The notes beneath the pieces were generated by a model. The model saw nothing but the letters and a program-made list of their open reading frames with translations. It was not told where the DNA came from and did no database searches. DNA of 64,000 bases, taken from positions 1 through 64,000 of the forward strand of contig CADAJS010000010.1 of NCBI GenBank assembly GCA_902788315.1, given 5' to 3'. The translations under genes were made by a program, and so were the position numbers. Each line of letters begins with the position of its first letter. Position 1 is the stretch's first letter. Positions 50,362-60,319 of this stretch are shown here, one piece after another. This DNA is from an uncultured Bacteroidales bacterium. GTDB lineage: Bacteria; Bacteroidota; Bacteroidia; Bacteroidales; Bacteroidaceae.

Positions 50362-51519
50362 ATGCAATGGATTAACCGAATCAGGCAGGTGAAGATCCTG
50401 CTCGTGGTGACGGCTGTAGTGCTCAGCGTGGCCTCGCTTGTGGTGTCCAATTTCCTGGTGCGCGACCTCAAACGTGAGGAACAGCGTAAGATGGAAATCT
50501 GGGCGCAGGCGTTGCGTTCGCTCAACAGTGCCGACGAGAATACCGACCTATCCCTGGTGCTTGAGGTGCTGAACAGCAACAATACCATTCCCGTCATCGT
50601 GGTGGACAGCATGCGACAGGTGCAGGACTACCGCAACATCCAGCTTCATGCTGCCAATGGGGCCGACTCGCTGGCTCAGCTGGAAGCACGTGCCACTTCA
50701 ATGCTCAGCGGCAACCGCAGCATCCGTATCTACCTCTCTGCCTCGGACTATATGGAGATATGTTACGATGACAGCCTCCTGTTGCGGCGCTTGGCCTGGT
50801 GGCCTTATGTTCAGCTGGGCGTAGTGCTTATCTTTGTGGTGGTGGCCATCTTTGCCCTGCTCTCAAGCAAGAAAGCAGAGCAGAACAAGGTGTGGGTGGG
50901 CCTGAGCAAGGAGACTGCCCATCAACTGGGCACCCCCATCAGTAGCTTGATGGCCTGGCAAGAGATGTTGCGCGAGACGTACCCCGACGATCCGCTGCTC
51001 CCAGAGATGGGTAAGGACGTGCAGCGTCTGCAGCGCATTGCCGAGAGGTTCAGCAAGATTGGCTCCCAACCCGAGCTGAAGCCTGAGAACCTGAACGAGG
51101 TGGTGGCTCAGGTGGTCCAATATATCAACCGCCGTACGAGCAATCATATCGATATGCGTAGCATCGTACCCCCGCATCCCCTCGTGGTCCAAATGTGCGC
51201 ACCACTCTTCGAATGGGTAATCGAAAACCTGTGCAAGAATGCTATTGACGCGATGGACGGGCGTGGTAGTATCACCATCCGCGCCGCAGAGGAGGCCTCA
51301 TGCTTCGCCATCGAGGTCTCGGATACGGGCAAAGGCATCCCCAAAAACCATTTCAGCACCGTCTTCATGCCGGGATTTACTACAAAGACACGAGGATGGG
51401 GACTGGGGTTGTCGCTGGCTAAGCGCATCGTCGAGGAGTATCACAATGGACGCATTTATGTGAAAAATTCCGAGTTGGGACGGGGTACAACGTTCCGAAT
51501 CGAGCTCCGAAAACACTAA
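50362..51519 (+). CDS. membrane-bound sensor histidine kinase
   Basis: A 385-residue kinase with two transmembrane helices (about 11-32 and 148-167) enclosing a ~110-residue periplasmic sensor. The dimerisation box SKETAHQLGTPISSLMAW carries phospho-acceptor His187. ATP-binding boxes follow: N box ENLCKNAIDAM, G1 DTGKGIP, G2 GWGLGLSLAKRIVEEY. An ATG at 50335 would add 9 residues; 50362 gives the better N-terminus. No response regulator is adjacent, so it is an orphan kinase. Signal unknown. Confidence 0.93.
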   Translation: MQWINRIRQVKILLVVTAVVLSVASLVVSNFLVRDLKREEQRKMEIWAQALRSLNSADENTDLSLVLEVLNSNNTIPVIVVDSMRQVQDYRNIQLHAANGADSLAQLEARATSMLSGNRSIRIYLSASDYMEICYDDSLLLRRLAWWPYVQLGVVLIFVVVAIFALLSSKKAEQNKVWVGLSKETAHQLGTPISSLMAWQEMLRETYPDDPLLPEMGKDVQRLQRIAERFSKIGSQPELKPENLNEVVAQVVQYINRRTSNHIDMRSIVPPHPLVVQMCAPLFEWVIENLCKNAIDAMDGRGSITIRAAEEASCFAIEVSDTGKGIPKNHFSTVFMPGFTTKTRGWGLGLSLAKRIVEEYHNGRIYVKNSELGRGTTFRIELRKH

Positions 51520-51567
51520 AAATGAATTTTTCTCCCCGAATTATGCCGCGCGTATTTCTTTTTTTTG

Positions 51568-51575
51568 TAATTTTG
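51568..51575 (+). promoter_or_regulatory. -7 box of the yceD-rpmF operon
   Basis: TAATTTTG, 7 bases before the ATG at 51583, again leaving almost no leader. Upstream is a T-rich run. Confidence 0.6.
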
Positions 51576-51582
51576 CACCCCG

Positions 51583-52095
51583 ATGGGAACACTTGACAGC
51601 TATATAGTCTCTCTGCACGACGTGACCGACGGTAATGTGTCATATCAGTGGCATGTCGACGACGACTTCTTCTCCGCTGTCGGTGGGACTGAGATTCGGC
51701 AGGGTTCGCTGGATGTCACGTTACGGGTGAAAGAGACGTCGGGAGCCTTTGCATTGGATTTCCAGTTCGAGGGAACGGTACAGATACCCTGCGACCGTTG
51801 TCTCGAGTTGATGGACCAGCCCATTGCCGCCCGCCGCTCACTTCGTGTTAGGCTGGGCGATGAATTTATGGATGACGGCGATGTGATAACCGTCCCTCAG
51901 ACGGATCCGACGCTCAATGTCGCATGGAACCTCTATGAGCTTATCGCTCTGGAGATACCTATACGTCATGTACATCCGCACGACGAGTGCAACGCCCCGT
52001 TGCCTGATGACGACGATTGGGACGGCGATAATGTCGAAAGCCCATCCGTTGACAGTCGCTGGGACGAACTGAAGAAACTAATGAATAACAAATAA
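51583..52095 (+). CDS. YceD family protein (DUF177)
   Basis: A 170-residue protein of the YceD/DUF177 family, linked to 23S rRNA accumulation and nearly always encoded just before rpmF, as here. The core is QIPCDRCLELMDQPI, matching the family's C-x-R-C-L motif, and the C-terminal part is acidic (PLPDDDDWDGDN). First gene of the series yceD-rpmF-fabH-era-der. Confidence 0.92.
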   Translation: MGTLDSYIVSLHDVTDGNVSYQWHVDDDFFSAVGGTEIRQGSLDVTLRVKETSGAFALDFQFEGTVQIPCDRCLELMDQPIAARRSLRVRLGDEFMDDGDVITVPQTDPTLNVAWNLYELIALEIPIRHVHPHDECNAPLPDDDDWDGDNVESPSVDSRWDELKKLMNNK

Positions 52096-52108
52096 AAAAA
52101 GTAAGAAA

Positions 52109-52288
52109 ATGGCACATCCTAAAAGAAGACAGTCCCATACCAGGACACTCAAGAGAAGAACGCATGACAAGGCTAAGGCACCTGCACTGGCTGTATGCCC
52201 TAACTGTGGCGAGTTTCACATCTACCATACGGTATGTCCCGCTTGCGGCTACTATCGTGGGAAGCTTGCAATCGAAAAGGAGGCATAA
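52109..52288 (+). CDS. rpmF: 50S ribosomal protein L32
   Basis: A 59-residue ribosomal protein starting MAHPKRRQSHTRTLKRR. It has two CxxC zinc-binding pairs (CPNCGEFH and CPACGYYR), the zinc form of L32. It starts 13 bases after yceD. Complete and standard in length. Confidence 0.98.
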   Translation: MAHPKRRQSHTRTLKRRTHDKAKAPALAVCPNCGEFHIYHTVCPACGYYRGKLAIEKEA

Positions 52289-52309
52289 GCAATTAACGGA
52301 TATGATATT

Positions 52310-52345
52310 AGCCGCAAGGGGCCGTCGGTCCTCTGCGGCTTTGTG
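52310..52345 (+). terminator. hairpin between rpmF and fabH
   Basis: AGCCGCA (52310-52316) pairs with TGCGGCT (52334-52340), followed by TTGTGTTT. It could be a partial terminator or attenuator reducing read-through from rpmF into fabH. Confidence 0.6.
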
Positions 52346-52359
52346 TTTAAATATAGAAC

Positions 52360-53448
52360 ATGGAAAGATTCAATGCCGTAATCACTGGTGTGGGCGGATA
52401 TGTGCCTGACTATATCCTTGATAACGAGGAACTGTCGCACATCGTGGACACCAGTGACGAGTGGATAATGGAACGTATCGGCGTGAAGACACGTCACATC
52501 TTGAAGCCCGAGCAGGGCACAGGCACCTCGTATCTGATGACGCGTGCCGTCAGTCAACTGCTCCAGAAGACCCAAGTCAATCCCGACTCTGTCGAGGCTG
52601 TAATCTGTGCCACTACGACACCAGACTATCATTTCCCCTCTACTGCATCGTTAATCATCGGTCGTCTTGGCCTGAAGAATGCTTTTGGCTTCGATATGGA
52701 GGCTGCCTGTGCAGGCTTCCTGTATGCAATGGAGACCGGCGCTGGTTTCCTTCGCAGTGGTCGTTATAAGCGCATCATCGTGTGTGGTGGCGATCACATG
52801 TCCAGCATGACCAACTATCAGGATCGCAATACATGCCCGATCTTCGGCGACGGTGCTGCCTGCGTGATGATGGAGGCCACGACCGAAGATGTCGGGCTGA
52901 TGGACTCCTATTTCCGTGTGGACGGACAGGGGTATGAGCATCTGCACATGGCAGCCGGAGGGTCGGCCTGCATGCCTACTCATGAGACGGTGGACGCGCG
53001 CGAGCATTACGTTTATCAAGAGGGACGCACCGTGTTCAAGCATGCAGTCACCAAGATGTCCGACGCCGTGCAGCAGATTGCCACACGCAACGGACTGACC
53101 CACGAAGACATTGCCTGGGTGATACCTCATCAGGCTAATGTGCGCATTGAGAGCGCAGTGGCGCGTCGTCTGGGAGTGGACGAGAGCCGCGTAATGATTA
53201 ACATCGACCACATGGCCAACACATCGGGCGGAACGTTGCCCCTCTGTCTCTGGGAATTCGAACCCCAGCTGAAGCGAGGCGACAAACTCATCTTCACTGC
53301 CTTCGGCGCAGGCTTCACATGGGGCGCCAGCTACATGATCTGGGGCTATGACGGGGCTGCCGAGGCTGCAAAGAGTCCGGCTGAGTTCTATAAGGAAGGC
53401 GCCATCTCTCGTGAGGAGTGGTATGCGAAACGCAAGCAACATGCATAA
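52360..53448 (+). CDS. fabH: 3-oxoacyl-ACP synthase III
   Basis: A 362-residue condensing enzyme that starts fatty-acid synthesis from acyl-CoA and malonyl-ACP. The catalytic triad is present: Cys117 in [14 protein letters not shown], His257 in [12 protein letters not shown], Asn287 in [15 protein letters not shown]. It is a little longer than E. coli FabH (317), with an extra C-terminal tail ([20 protein letters not shown]). The order rpmF-fabH-era-der is common in Bacteroidales. Its stop overlaps the start of era by 8 bases. Confidence 0.96.
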   Translation: MERFNAVITGVGGYVPDYILDNEELSHIVDTSDEWIMERIGVKTRHILKPEQGTGTSYLMTRAVSQLLQKTQVNPDSVEAVICATTTPDYHFPSTASLIIGRLGLKNAFGFDMEAACAGFLYAMETGAGFLRSGRYKRIIVCGGDHMSSMTNYQDRNTCPIFGDGAACVMMEATTEDVGLMDSYFRVDGQGYEHLHMAAGGSACMPTHETVDAREHYVYQEGRTVFKHAVTKMSDAVQQIATRNGLTHEDIAWVIPHQANVRIESAVARRLGVDESRVMINIDHMANTSGGTLPLCLWEFEPQLKRGDKLIFTAFGAGFTWGASYMIWGYDGAAEAAKSPAEFYKEGAISREEWYAKRKQHA

Positions 53449-54322
53449 GGCGGGCTTTGTAAATATCGTCGGCAATCCGAATGTCGGCAAGTCCACGCTC
53501 ATGAATCTCCTTGTGGGCGAGCGCATTTCCATTGCCACCTTCAAGGCACAGACCACACGCCACCGCATCATGGGCATCCTCAATACGCCCGAGATGCAGA
53601 TTTGTTTCAGCGATACACCGGGCGTCCTGAAGCCCAACTATAAGCTGCAGGAGCAGATGCTCCAGTTCAGCGAGAGTGCCTTGCAGGATGCCGATGTGCT
53701 GCTCTACGTCACCGATATGGTGGAGAAGGCAGATAAGAACACGGACTTCCTCGAGAAGGTGGAACGTCTGAAGGTGCCGGTGCTGGTGCTGATAAACAAG
53801 ATTGACCTAAGCAACCAGGTTGAGCTGACGAAGAAAGTGGAGGAGTGGCATGCAGTGCTGCCGCAGGCTGAAATAATCCCTATCAGTGCCCTTCACCGCT
53901 TCAATGTGGACGTGGTGCTTCGGCGCATTGAAGCCCTTCTGCCCGAGAGCCCGGCCTATTTTGACAAGGATCAGTGGACCGACAAGCCGGCACGCTTCTT
54001 TGTCACGGAAATCATCCGCGAGAAGATACTCCTCTACTATGACAAGGAGATTCCGTACAGTGTAGAAGTCGTGGTCGAGCAATTCAAGGAGACAGATAAA
54101 AATATTCATATCAACGCCGTTATTTACGTCGAGCGCGAGAGCCAGAAGGGCATCATTATCGGGCATCAGGGTGTGGCACTCAAGAAGGTGAGCACCGAGG
54201 CCCGCAAGAGTCTGGAGCACTTCTTCGGCAAGAGCATCTATCTGGAAACCTTCGTCAAGGTGGACAAGAACTGGCGCAGCAGCGAGGCGGCCATGAAGGC
54301 ATACGGATATAGCTTAGACTGA
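53441..54322 (+). CDS. era: GTPase Era
   Basis: A 293-residue GTPase needed for 30S ribosome maturation. G1 is GNPNVGKST near the N-terminus, then FSDTPG (G3) and NKID (G4); the C-terminal KH RNA-binding domain includes [21 protein letters not shown] choose [14 protein letters not shown] at 53441, which overlaps the fabH end by 8 bases; 53423 is an alternative. The der gene starts 2 bases after its stop. Confidence 0.97.
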   Translation: MHKAGFVNIVGNPNVGKSTLMNLLVGERISIATFKAQTTRHRIMGILNTPEMQICFSDTPGVLKPNYKLQEQMLQFSESALQDADVLLYVTDMVEKADKNTDFLEKVERLKVPVLVLINKIDLSNQVELTKKVEEWHAVLPQAEIIPISALHRFNVDVVLRRIEALLPESPAYFDKDQWTDKPARFFVTEIIREKILLYYDKEIPYSVEVVVEQFKETDKNIHINAVIYVERESQKGIIIGHQGVALKKVSTEARKSLEHFFGKSIYLETFVKVDKNWRSSEAAMKAYGYSLD

Positions 54323-54324
54323 AT

Positions 54325-55647
54325 ATGTCAAACATCGTAGCAATTGTAGGCAGGCCCAATGTGGGCAAGAGCACTCTCTTCAACCGTCTGACGCAGACGC
54401 GCCATGCCATTGTGAGTGAAGAAGCAGGCACCACACGTGACCGCCAATATGGCAAGTGTGAATGGACAGGACAGGAATTCTCTGTCATCGACACCGGAGG
54501 GTGGGTGGTCAATTCGGACGACATCTTTGAGGAGGAAATACGTAAGCAGGTGCAGCTGGCCACTGACGAGGCTGATGTCATCCTGTTCCTCGTGGATGTC
54601 CAGACGGGTATCACCGACTTGGACGAGCAGGTGGCTTCCATCCTGCGCCGTACAAAGCAGCCCGACCGCGTCATCCTCGTAGTCAATAAGGCAGACAACA
54701 ATCAGGATACATACCAGGCTGCCGAGTTTTATGGACTCGGCTTGGGTGATCCTTTCTGCATATCGGCTGCTACAGGCAGTGGCACCGGCGACTTGCTGGA
54801 TCATGTCCTTAGTAAGTTTCCTGCACCGCGTGCAGAGCAGGAAGCCGAACCCGACGTGCCCCGCTTTGCTGTCGTGGGACGGCCCAATGTGGGCAAGAGC
54901 AGTCTCGTGAATGCCTTTATCGGCGAGGAACGTCATATCGTTACAGACATTGCCGGTACCACACGCGACAGCATCTACACACGATACGATAAGTTTGGCT
55001 TCGACTTCTACTTGGTGGACACCGCAGGCATACGTCGCAAAAACAAGGTGTCTGAGGATTTGGAGTTCTATAGTGTGATGCGTTCTATCCGAAGCATTGA
55101 GAACAGCGACGTCTGCATCCTCATGATTGATGCCACTCGTGGCATCGAGGGGCAGGACTTGAATATCTTCCAGCTCATCCAGCGAAACCAGAAGAGTCTT
55201 GTCGTGGTCGTGAATAAGTGGGACCTCGTGCCGGACAAGGACACCAAGGTGATGAAGACGATGGAGGATGCAATACGCAACCGCATGGCTCCCTTTACGG
55301 ATTTTCCCATCATCTTTGCCTCGGCACTCACCAAGCAGCGCATCTTCAAGGTGCTGGAGACGGCCAAGGATACGTTCCTTAACCGCCGTCGCCGTGTCTC
55401 GACGGCCAAACTCAATGAGGAGATGCTGCCGCTCATCGAGTCTTTCCCGCCCCCATCGATGAAGGGGAAGTATATCAAGATAAAGTATTGCATGCAGATT
55501 CCCGAGACGCGTGTGCCCAGTTTTGTCTTCTATGCCAATCTGCCGCAGTACGTCAAGGAGCCTTACCGACGCTTTCTTGAGAATAAGATTCGCGAGCGTT
55601 GGAACTTCAGCGGTTGCCCAATAAATATTTTCATTCGTCAGAAATAG
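54325..55647 (+). CDS. der: GTPase Der (EngA)
   Basis: A 440-residue protein with two consecutive GTPase domains and a C-terminal KH-like domain, essential for 50S assembly. The two G1 loops are [10 protein letters not shown] (about residue 8) and [10 protein letters not shown] (about 188); G3 motifs DTGGW and DTAGI; G4 NKAD and NKWD. It is adjacent to era, so two ribosome-assembly GTPases are tightly coupled. The small lipoprotein gene begins at the very next base after the stop. Confidence 0.98.
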   Translation: MSNIVAIVGRPNVGKSTLFNRLTQTRHAIVSEEAGTTRDRQYGKCEWTGQEFSVIDTGGWVVNSDDIFEEEIRKQVQLATDEADVILFLVDVQTGITDLDEQVASILRRTKQPDRVILVVNKADNNQDTYQAAEFYGLGLGDPFCISAATGSGTGDLLDHVLSKFPAPRAEQEAEPDVPRFAVVGRPNVGKSSLVNAFIGEERHIVTDIAGTTRDSIYTRYDKFGFDFYLVDTAGIRRKNKVSEDLEFYSVMRSIRSIENSDVCILMIDATRGIEGQDLNIFQLIQRNQKSLVVVVNKWDLVPDKDTKVMKTMEDAIRNRMAPFTDFPIIFASALTKQRIFKVLETAKDTFLNRRRRVSTAKLNEEMLPLIESFPPPSMKGKYIKIKYCMQIPETRVPSFVFYANLPQYVKEPYRRFLENKIRERWNFSGCPINIFIRQK

Positions 55648-55648
55648 C

Positions 55649-56038
55649 ATGAAGAAATTGTTCTTACCCCTCTGTATCGGCGTAGCCCTTTTTGCGGCCT
55701 GTTCCCAGAAAGGCGACAGCCTCACGCACGACAGTGCCCGTCAGGCAGCCGAACGTTATTTCACGATGCTCCTCGACGGCCGTTACGAAGAATATGTCGA
55801 TGGGCTTGTCGGTACGGACTCCATGCCCGACGACATGCGCAGCCAGATGGTGGATCTGATGGCGCAGTTCATGGCACAGCAAAGTGTCAATCGTGGACTG
55901 CTGCGTGTGACGGCTACTTCCGACACCATCCAGGACTCCACGGCCTACGTCTATCTGGACATTCTCTATGGCGATAGCGTCAGCGAGCAGGTGGGGATGC
56001 CCTTGCAGTTCGTTGGCGATCGCTGGCGTATGCAATGA
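55649..56038 (+). CDS. small lipoprotein, NTF2/DUF4878-like
   Basis: A 129-residue lipoprotein: MKKLFLPLCIGVALFAACSQ gives a lipobox (FAAC, cysteine 18). The body starts with SARQAAERYFTMLLDGRYEEYVDGL and ends in a hydrophobic-basic strand (QFVGDRWRMQ), typical of NTF2-like/DUF4878 lipoproteins. It starts immediately after der and shares that transcript. Function unknown. Confidence 0.8.
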   Translation: MKKLFLPLCIGVALFAACSQKGDSLTHDSARQAAERYFTMLLDGRYEEYVDGLVGTDSMPDDMRSQMVDLMAQFMAQQSVNRGLLRVTATSDTIQDSTAYVYLDILYGDSVSEQVGMPLQFVGDRWRMQ

Positions 56039-56196
56039 TGCCTGCTGTACTTTTCCTTCCCGCTACGCATAATTCCGGCTCTGGCTACCCTTGGCTCCGG
56101 CGGGAATTACATGGAGGAGGAAAGTCGCCTTGGAGCGCCTGCCTTCGGGTGCCGGCCATTATGTAGAATACTAAACCTTTAACATTCAAATTCCCA

Positions 56197-59001
56197 ATGA
56201 AACGATTCTTTTTATCACTGACTTTTTGGGCCGTGGCTGTGTGCGCAGTAGCTCAACAGCAAGCGCCTCCTCTCCCCCTGGATCCCGCAGTACGCATGGG
56301 CCATCTGCCCAACGGGCTGACGTATTACATCCGTCACAATGAATGGCCGGAGCATAGGGCCGACTTCTACATCGCGCAGAAGGTGGGTTCCATGCAGGAG
56401 GAGGATAACCAGCGCGGACTGGCTCACTTCCTGGAGCACATGTGCTTTAATGGTACCACACACTTCCCTGGCGACGCTCTGAAACAGTATCTGGAGCGTA
56501 TTGGCGTGAAGTTTGGCGAGAACCTGAACGCCTATACTTCGTTTGACGAGACAGTGTATAACGTGAACAATGTAAACGTGCAGATTGAGGGCGCGGTGGA
56601 CTCGTGCCTGCTCATCCTGCACGACTGGAGCCACGACCTGACGCTCGACGGCAAGGAAATCGACAAGGAACGTGGCGTTATCAACGAGGAGTGGCGCATG
56701 CGCCGCTCGGCCATGATGCGCATGCAGGAGAATGCTTTCCACATTCTGTATGAGGGCAGTAAATATGCCGACCGCATGCCCATCGGCACGATGGATATCG
56801 TGATGAATTTCCCATACGAGGACCTGCGTGCCTACTATCGCCGCTGGTATCGTCCTGACCTGCAGGCTATCGTCATCGTGGGCGATGTGGACGTGGATGT
56901 CGTGGAGGAGAAAATCAAGACCATGTTTGCTGACATCCAGGCGCCTGCGGCCGATGCACCGCAACGTGAGTACTACCCTGTGCCTGAGAATAAGACACCG
57001 CTCGTGGCCATTGAGAAGGACAAGGAGCAGACGGTGCCCGTGGCCCTGCTGATGCTCAAGCGTGGCAAGCCCTACCCGCGTGAGGTGAAGGCCACGCTGC
57101 CCTATGTCGTAGTACCCTATCTGGGCGAGGTCTTTGAGACAGTGATAGCCGAACGCCTGCAGGAAATCACCCAGAAACCCAATGCACCCTTCGTGGGAGG
57201 TGGCGCATCGCACGGCGAATACCTCGTTTCGAAGACGATGCATGGCGTGACGGCTCAGGTGGTGATGAAGGACGGTCAGTATCTGGAAGGCATCGCTGCC
57301 ATGTATCGCGAACTGCTGCGCATTCAGCGTCATGGCATCACGCAGAGCGAGTATGATCGTTTCAAGCAGGAATACTTCTCGCAGCTCGACGCAGCATACG
57401 AACGTCGCGATAAGGTGCAGAACACCCAGTACGTGCAGGAATATGTGCGACACTTCCTCGATGGCGATCCGGCCCCTGGTATCGCATGGGAGCACGAGTG
57501 GATGCCCAAGATTACCAGCGACCTTCCCTTGGAACTTATCCAGAAGGATCTGATTCCCGGCATTGACGCGGGTCTTGCCGTAGCGCTCTTCCTGCCGGAA
57601 AAGGAAGGCGTGCAGTATCCCACGCGTGAGGAAATCCTGAAGACGCTGGCCGATGTGGAGGCTGAGGATATTGAAGGCTATACGGAGGAAGTGAACAACG
57701 ACCCGCTGGTACCCGAACTCTCCGATGGTGGGCGCGTGGTGAAGCAGAAACCTGATGTGTATGGCGCTACGCTGCTCACGCTGAACAACGGCATTCGCAT
57801 CCATGCCTTGCCCACTGATTACACGCCCAACCATATTTCCATGCAGGCCACCAGCTGGGGCGGCACATCGCTCTATCCCAACGACGAGTACCTCCAGGCA
57901 GACAATGCCCCGATGATAAGCCTGGGAGGATGGGGCACCTTCTCGGCCACCGAGTTGCAGAAGCGCTTGTCCGGCATTCAGGCCAGTGCAAGTCCCTCTA
58001 TCAGCGACCGCAGTGAAAGCCTCTCTGGCAGTTGTGTCAAGAAGGACTTTGAGACGATGCTTCAGCTCTTCTATCTGTGTTTCACCGCCCCGCATCGTGA
58101 CGACGAGACCTTCCAGAGCTACATCGAACGCATCCAGTCTTACCTGGCCAATCAGGAACTCGACCCGCGCACGGCACTGCAGGACTCCGTGGCGAGCATA
58201 TTATATAATAATAATGTACGCGCGCGTAGGATGAAGAGTGCAGATGTGGCCAATATCAACTACGACCGCCTGCTCGAGATCTATGGCGAGCGCTTTGCCA
58301 ATGCGGCCGACTTTGAGTTCTACGTCGTGGGCGACTTCGAGCTGGACAGCATTGCTCCGCTCATGGCCCGCTACCTGGGTGCCCTGCCTGTGGCCAAGGG
58401 ACGTGAGAAGTATCGCAAGGTGGATAATGTGATGGCCACGGGCGAGCGTACGTGCATCTTCGAGAAAGAGCAGGACACGCCCAATGCCACTGTTAATTTC
58501 ATCTACCACGCTCCGCTGAAGGAAAACCTGAAGAACGAGCAGCTCGTCTCCATACTGGGCCAGGCCATGCAGATGCTCTACACGGAGACGGTGCGCGAGG
58601 ACGAGGGCGGTGCCTACGGCGTGCCTGTGCGTGCCAGCCTGAGCGACTACCCGCAGCAGCAGGTGGTGGTACGCATCCAGCTACCCACAGCTCCCGAAAA
58701 GGTGGACCGCATGACGCAGGTCATCTATGACGGCGTAGAGAAGATGTGCAACGAAGGCCCCACCGACGAGATGATGCAGAAGATACGCGAGTACATGCTG
58801 CGTTCGCATGCTGAGAACCTCAAGAATAACGCTTATTGGATGAACTCCCTGTACAACAAGACACGCCTCGGCTACGAGTTCGTGAACAAGTATGAGGAGA
58901 CGCTCCAGAAGATTACGCCCGCCGACGTGCAGAAGCTGGCCCGCAAGGTCTTCCGCAGTGGCAACCGTGTGGTGGTGGGCATGAAGAGCCCGGCCAAGTA
59001 A
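56197..59001 (+). CDS. secreted M16-family zinc peptidase (insulinase/pitrilysin type)
   Basis: A 934-residue exported protease with two M16 halves. Signal peptide MKRFFLSLTFWAVAVCAVAQ. The inverted zinc motif HFLEHMCFNG (His77, catalytic Glu80, His81) is in the first half, with the downstream glutamate region ERGVINEEWRMRRSAMMRMQ; the second half (from about 520) is the inactive partner. Similar proteins in Bacteroidetes degrade peptides in the periplasm. Strong terminator follows. The 158-base gap before it holds no gene. Confidence 0.95.
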   Translation: MKRFFLSLTFWAVAVCAVAQQQAPPLPLDPAVRMGHLPNGLTYYIRHNEWPEHRADFYIAQKVGSMQEEDNQRGLAHFLEHMCFNGTTHFPGDALKQYLERIGVKFGENLNAYTSFDETVYNVNNVNVQIEGAVDSCLLILHDWSHDLTLDGKEIDKERGVINEEWRMRRSAMMRMQENAFHILYEGSKYADRMPIGTMDIVMNFPYEDLRAYYRRWYRPDLQAIVIVGDVDVDVVEEKIKTMFADIQAPAADAPQREYYPVPENKTPLVAIEKDKEQTVPVALLMLKRGKPYPREVKATLPYVVVPYLGEVFETVIAERLQEITQKPNAPFVGGGASHGEYLVSKTMHGVTAQVVMKDGQYLEGIAAMYRELLRIQRHGITQSEYDRFKQEYFSQLDAAYERRDKVQNTQYVQEYVRHFLDGDPAPGIAWEHEWMPKITSDLPLELIQKDLIPGIDAGLAVALFLPEKEGVQYPTREEILKTLADVEAEDIEGYTEEVNNDPLVPELSDGGRVVKQKPDVYGATLLTLNNGIRIHALPTDYTPNHISMQATSWGGTSLYPNDEYLQADNAPMISLGGWGTFSATELQKRLSGIQASASPSISDRSESLSGSCVKKDFETMLQLFYLCFTAPHRDDETFQSYIERIQSYLANQELDPRTALQDSVASILYNNNVRARRMKSADVANINYDRLLEIYGERFANAADFEFYVVGDFELDSIAPLMARYLGALPVAKGREKYRKVDNVMATGERTCIFEKEQDTPNATVNFIYHAPLKENLKNEQLVSILGQAMQMLYTETVREDEGGAYGVPVRASLSDYPQQQVVVRIQLPTAPEKVDRMTQVIYDGVEKMCNEGPTDEMMQKIREYMLRSHAENLKNNAYWMNSLYNKTRLGYEFVNKYEETLQKITPADVQKLARKVFRSGNRVVVGMKSPAK

Positions 59002-59030
59002 GTGCGGCGACGTACAGACCTCCTATTATA

Positions 59031-59073
59031 ACAGCAGTCCGCCTGTGATTCTCGGTCACAGGCGGACTGCTGT
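59031..59073 (+). terminator. strong terminator after the M16 peptidase
   Basis: Perfect 18-base arms: ACAGCAGTCCGCCTGTGA (59031-59048) and its complement (59056-59073), with a 7-base loop. Confidence 0.88.
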
Positions 59074-59098
59074 TTGTAGTACCTTGTCAATGCTCTGT

Positions 59099-59271
59099 TA
59101 TTTCCCATGACGTACTCCTGTGGACTTTATCACGCGTGATAAACTCTTTTATCACGCGTGATAAAGTCCCGCGAGGCACGTTATGTAACTCCATCCTGTA
59201 GTTTAACGATTTTAGTTGACTACTTTTGGTCTTACTCACGATAAGGGTTGACCCTGATTAAACTTAATTTT
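59099..59271 (+). repeat. dispersed ~175-bp repeat, copy B, with paired palindromes
   Basis: Same-orientation copy of the sequence at 46275-46449. Both palindromes are the perfect form TTTATCACGCGTGATAAA (59126-59143 and 59148-59165), again 22 bases apart. The AT-rich 3' half matches copy A nearly base for base. Here the copy lies in a gap between converging genes and has no gene to drive on its right. Confidence 0.9.
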
Positions 59272-59335
59272 TTTGCTATTTCTTTCTCCCTCGCGCGCGT
59301 ATATATATAATGTAGGAGTCCTTATAATATAAACG

Positions 59336-59370
59336 CAATCCGTCTGTGACTGACAATCACAGACGGATTG
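59336..59370. terminator. terminator of the phosphodiester-glycosidase gene
   Basis: Perfect 14-base arms CAATCCGTCTGTGA (59336-59349) and TCACAGACGGATTG (59357-59370), just after the stop of the minus-strand gene. Its sequence resembles the terminator at 59031-59073 (shared CCG-CTGTGA). Confidence 0.85.
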
Positions 59371-59413
59371 TGTTTTCTGGATTATCTCGCATTTGAAGCA
59401 GGGTGCTTCCCGT

Positions 59414-60271
59414 TCAGCGGATGTAGATGATGTTCGGGATGTGGCGCTCTCCGGCGTGGTCAAACTGCTTGTTGTCGCTGGGATGGTTCAGGACGTGGCC
59501 GTCCAGATAGAGCATCGTGGAGCCTCCGCCGTCCAGGTTGAGTGCATCCTCGCCTCCCATTGTTCTGGCCAGATGTGCCAGTTCGGGGATGCTCATGCCG
59601 ATGGCGTTGCCCTCGGAGCGCCCGTCCACGGTGATGAGCAACACGCGTCCGTCCTTTGTCACGGCAGCGGCGCTGCGTGGATGCTTCGTCTCGATGAAGC
59701 TCTGTGTGCACATTGACCAGTCGGAATATTCGCCCTTGTGCAGCATCAGCGGTCCAGATGCCAGCACGGAGCCGTGCCGCTTGCGGTAGTTCTGCTCTGT
59801 CTGCCTGTCCCATGGAATGATTTTCAGCCGTCCGTGGCGTGTCCTTACGGCTCCTGTCACGCGCAGGGTAAACTCGCTCCTCATGGTCGAATCCATCACC
59901 TCGCGTCCCACTTTCAGGAAGCACACCGAGTTGCCCACCTTCATGTTGTAGTACGAGCCATTGATGGCTGCGATGGCCTGATGCTCCTGGGCCAGCTGGC
60001 TGATGGGCTTCATCTCGCGGCTCACGCCGATGTCGGCGCGGTGCCGGTGCCGGCGCGGTTTTACCTCTACGATGCTTACGTATTGAGGCCCACCGTAGAG
60101 CGACGGGAAGGCTGCCACCATGCCCTTCACCCCTTTGGCAATCTCCGTGGTCTCCCACCGGGCGTTACGAATCGCCTCCTCGTCAGCTTGTGTCTGAGAC
60201 ATGCCAGACAGTGGGCAGAGAGCCAGCAACAGGCTCCATCCCCATTTTCTTAGACTCAATTCATAATTCAT
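59414..60271 (-). CDS. exported phosphodiester glycosidase family (NAGPA-like) protein
   Basis: A protein of about 285 residues with the NAGPA/PF09992 fold, related to the enzyme that uncovers mannose 6-phosphate tags; bacterial members act on periplasmic or cell-wall glycans. Core motifs: AIAAINGSYYNMK, SVLASGPLMLH, SAAAVTKDGRVLLITVDGR, and NLDGGGSTMLYLDG. A signal peptide is present (RKWGWSLLLALCPLSGMSQ). The start is uncertain: the ATG at 60271 lies within a heptamer repeat, so the first codons (MNYEL) are repeat sequence; a TTG at 60259 would give a cleaner start. Confidence 0.85.
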   Translation of the reverse strand: MNYELSLRKWGWSLLLALCPLSGMSQTQADEEAIRNARWETTEIAKGVKGMVAAFPSLYGGPQYVSIVEVKPRRHRHRADIGVSREMKPISQLAQEHQAIAAINGSYYNMKVGNSVCFLKVGREVMDSTMRSEFTLRVTGAVRTRHGRLKIIPWDRQTEQNYRKRHGSVLASGPLMLHKGEYSDWSMCTQSFIETKHPRSAAAVTKDGRVLLITVDGRSEGNAIGMSIPELAHLARTMGGEDALNLDGGGSTMLYLDGHVLNHPSDNKQFDHAGERHIPNIIYIR

Positions 60272-60289
60272 AATGCATAATTCATAATT
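60258..60289. repeat. AATTCAT heptamer x4 at the NAGPA-like start
   Basis: Four period-7 units (one AATGCAT), the same unit as at 10321-10348. On the minus strand they provide the in-frame ATGAATTATGAATT that opens the phosphodiester-glycosidase gene. A second degenerate tract (ACTCTTC, ACTTTCA, ACTATTC, about 60308-60328) abuts and overlaps the mlaF stop. Confidence 0.75.
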
Positions 60290-60319
60290 GGTCTGCAGAA
60301 CTGAGCACACTCTTCACTT

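Noticed and set aside
56041..56196. Possible structured element between the small lipoprotein and the M16 peptidase
   Set aside because: Only short imperfect inverted repeats; nothing beyond a possible weak terminator.
46275..59271. 12.8-kb interval as a composite transposon
   Set aside because: The flanking repeats lack transposases and terminal inverted repeats, and the interval contains core genes (rpmF, fabH, era, der).
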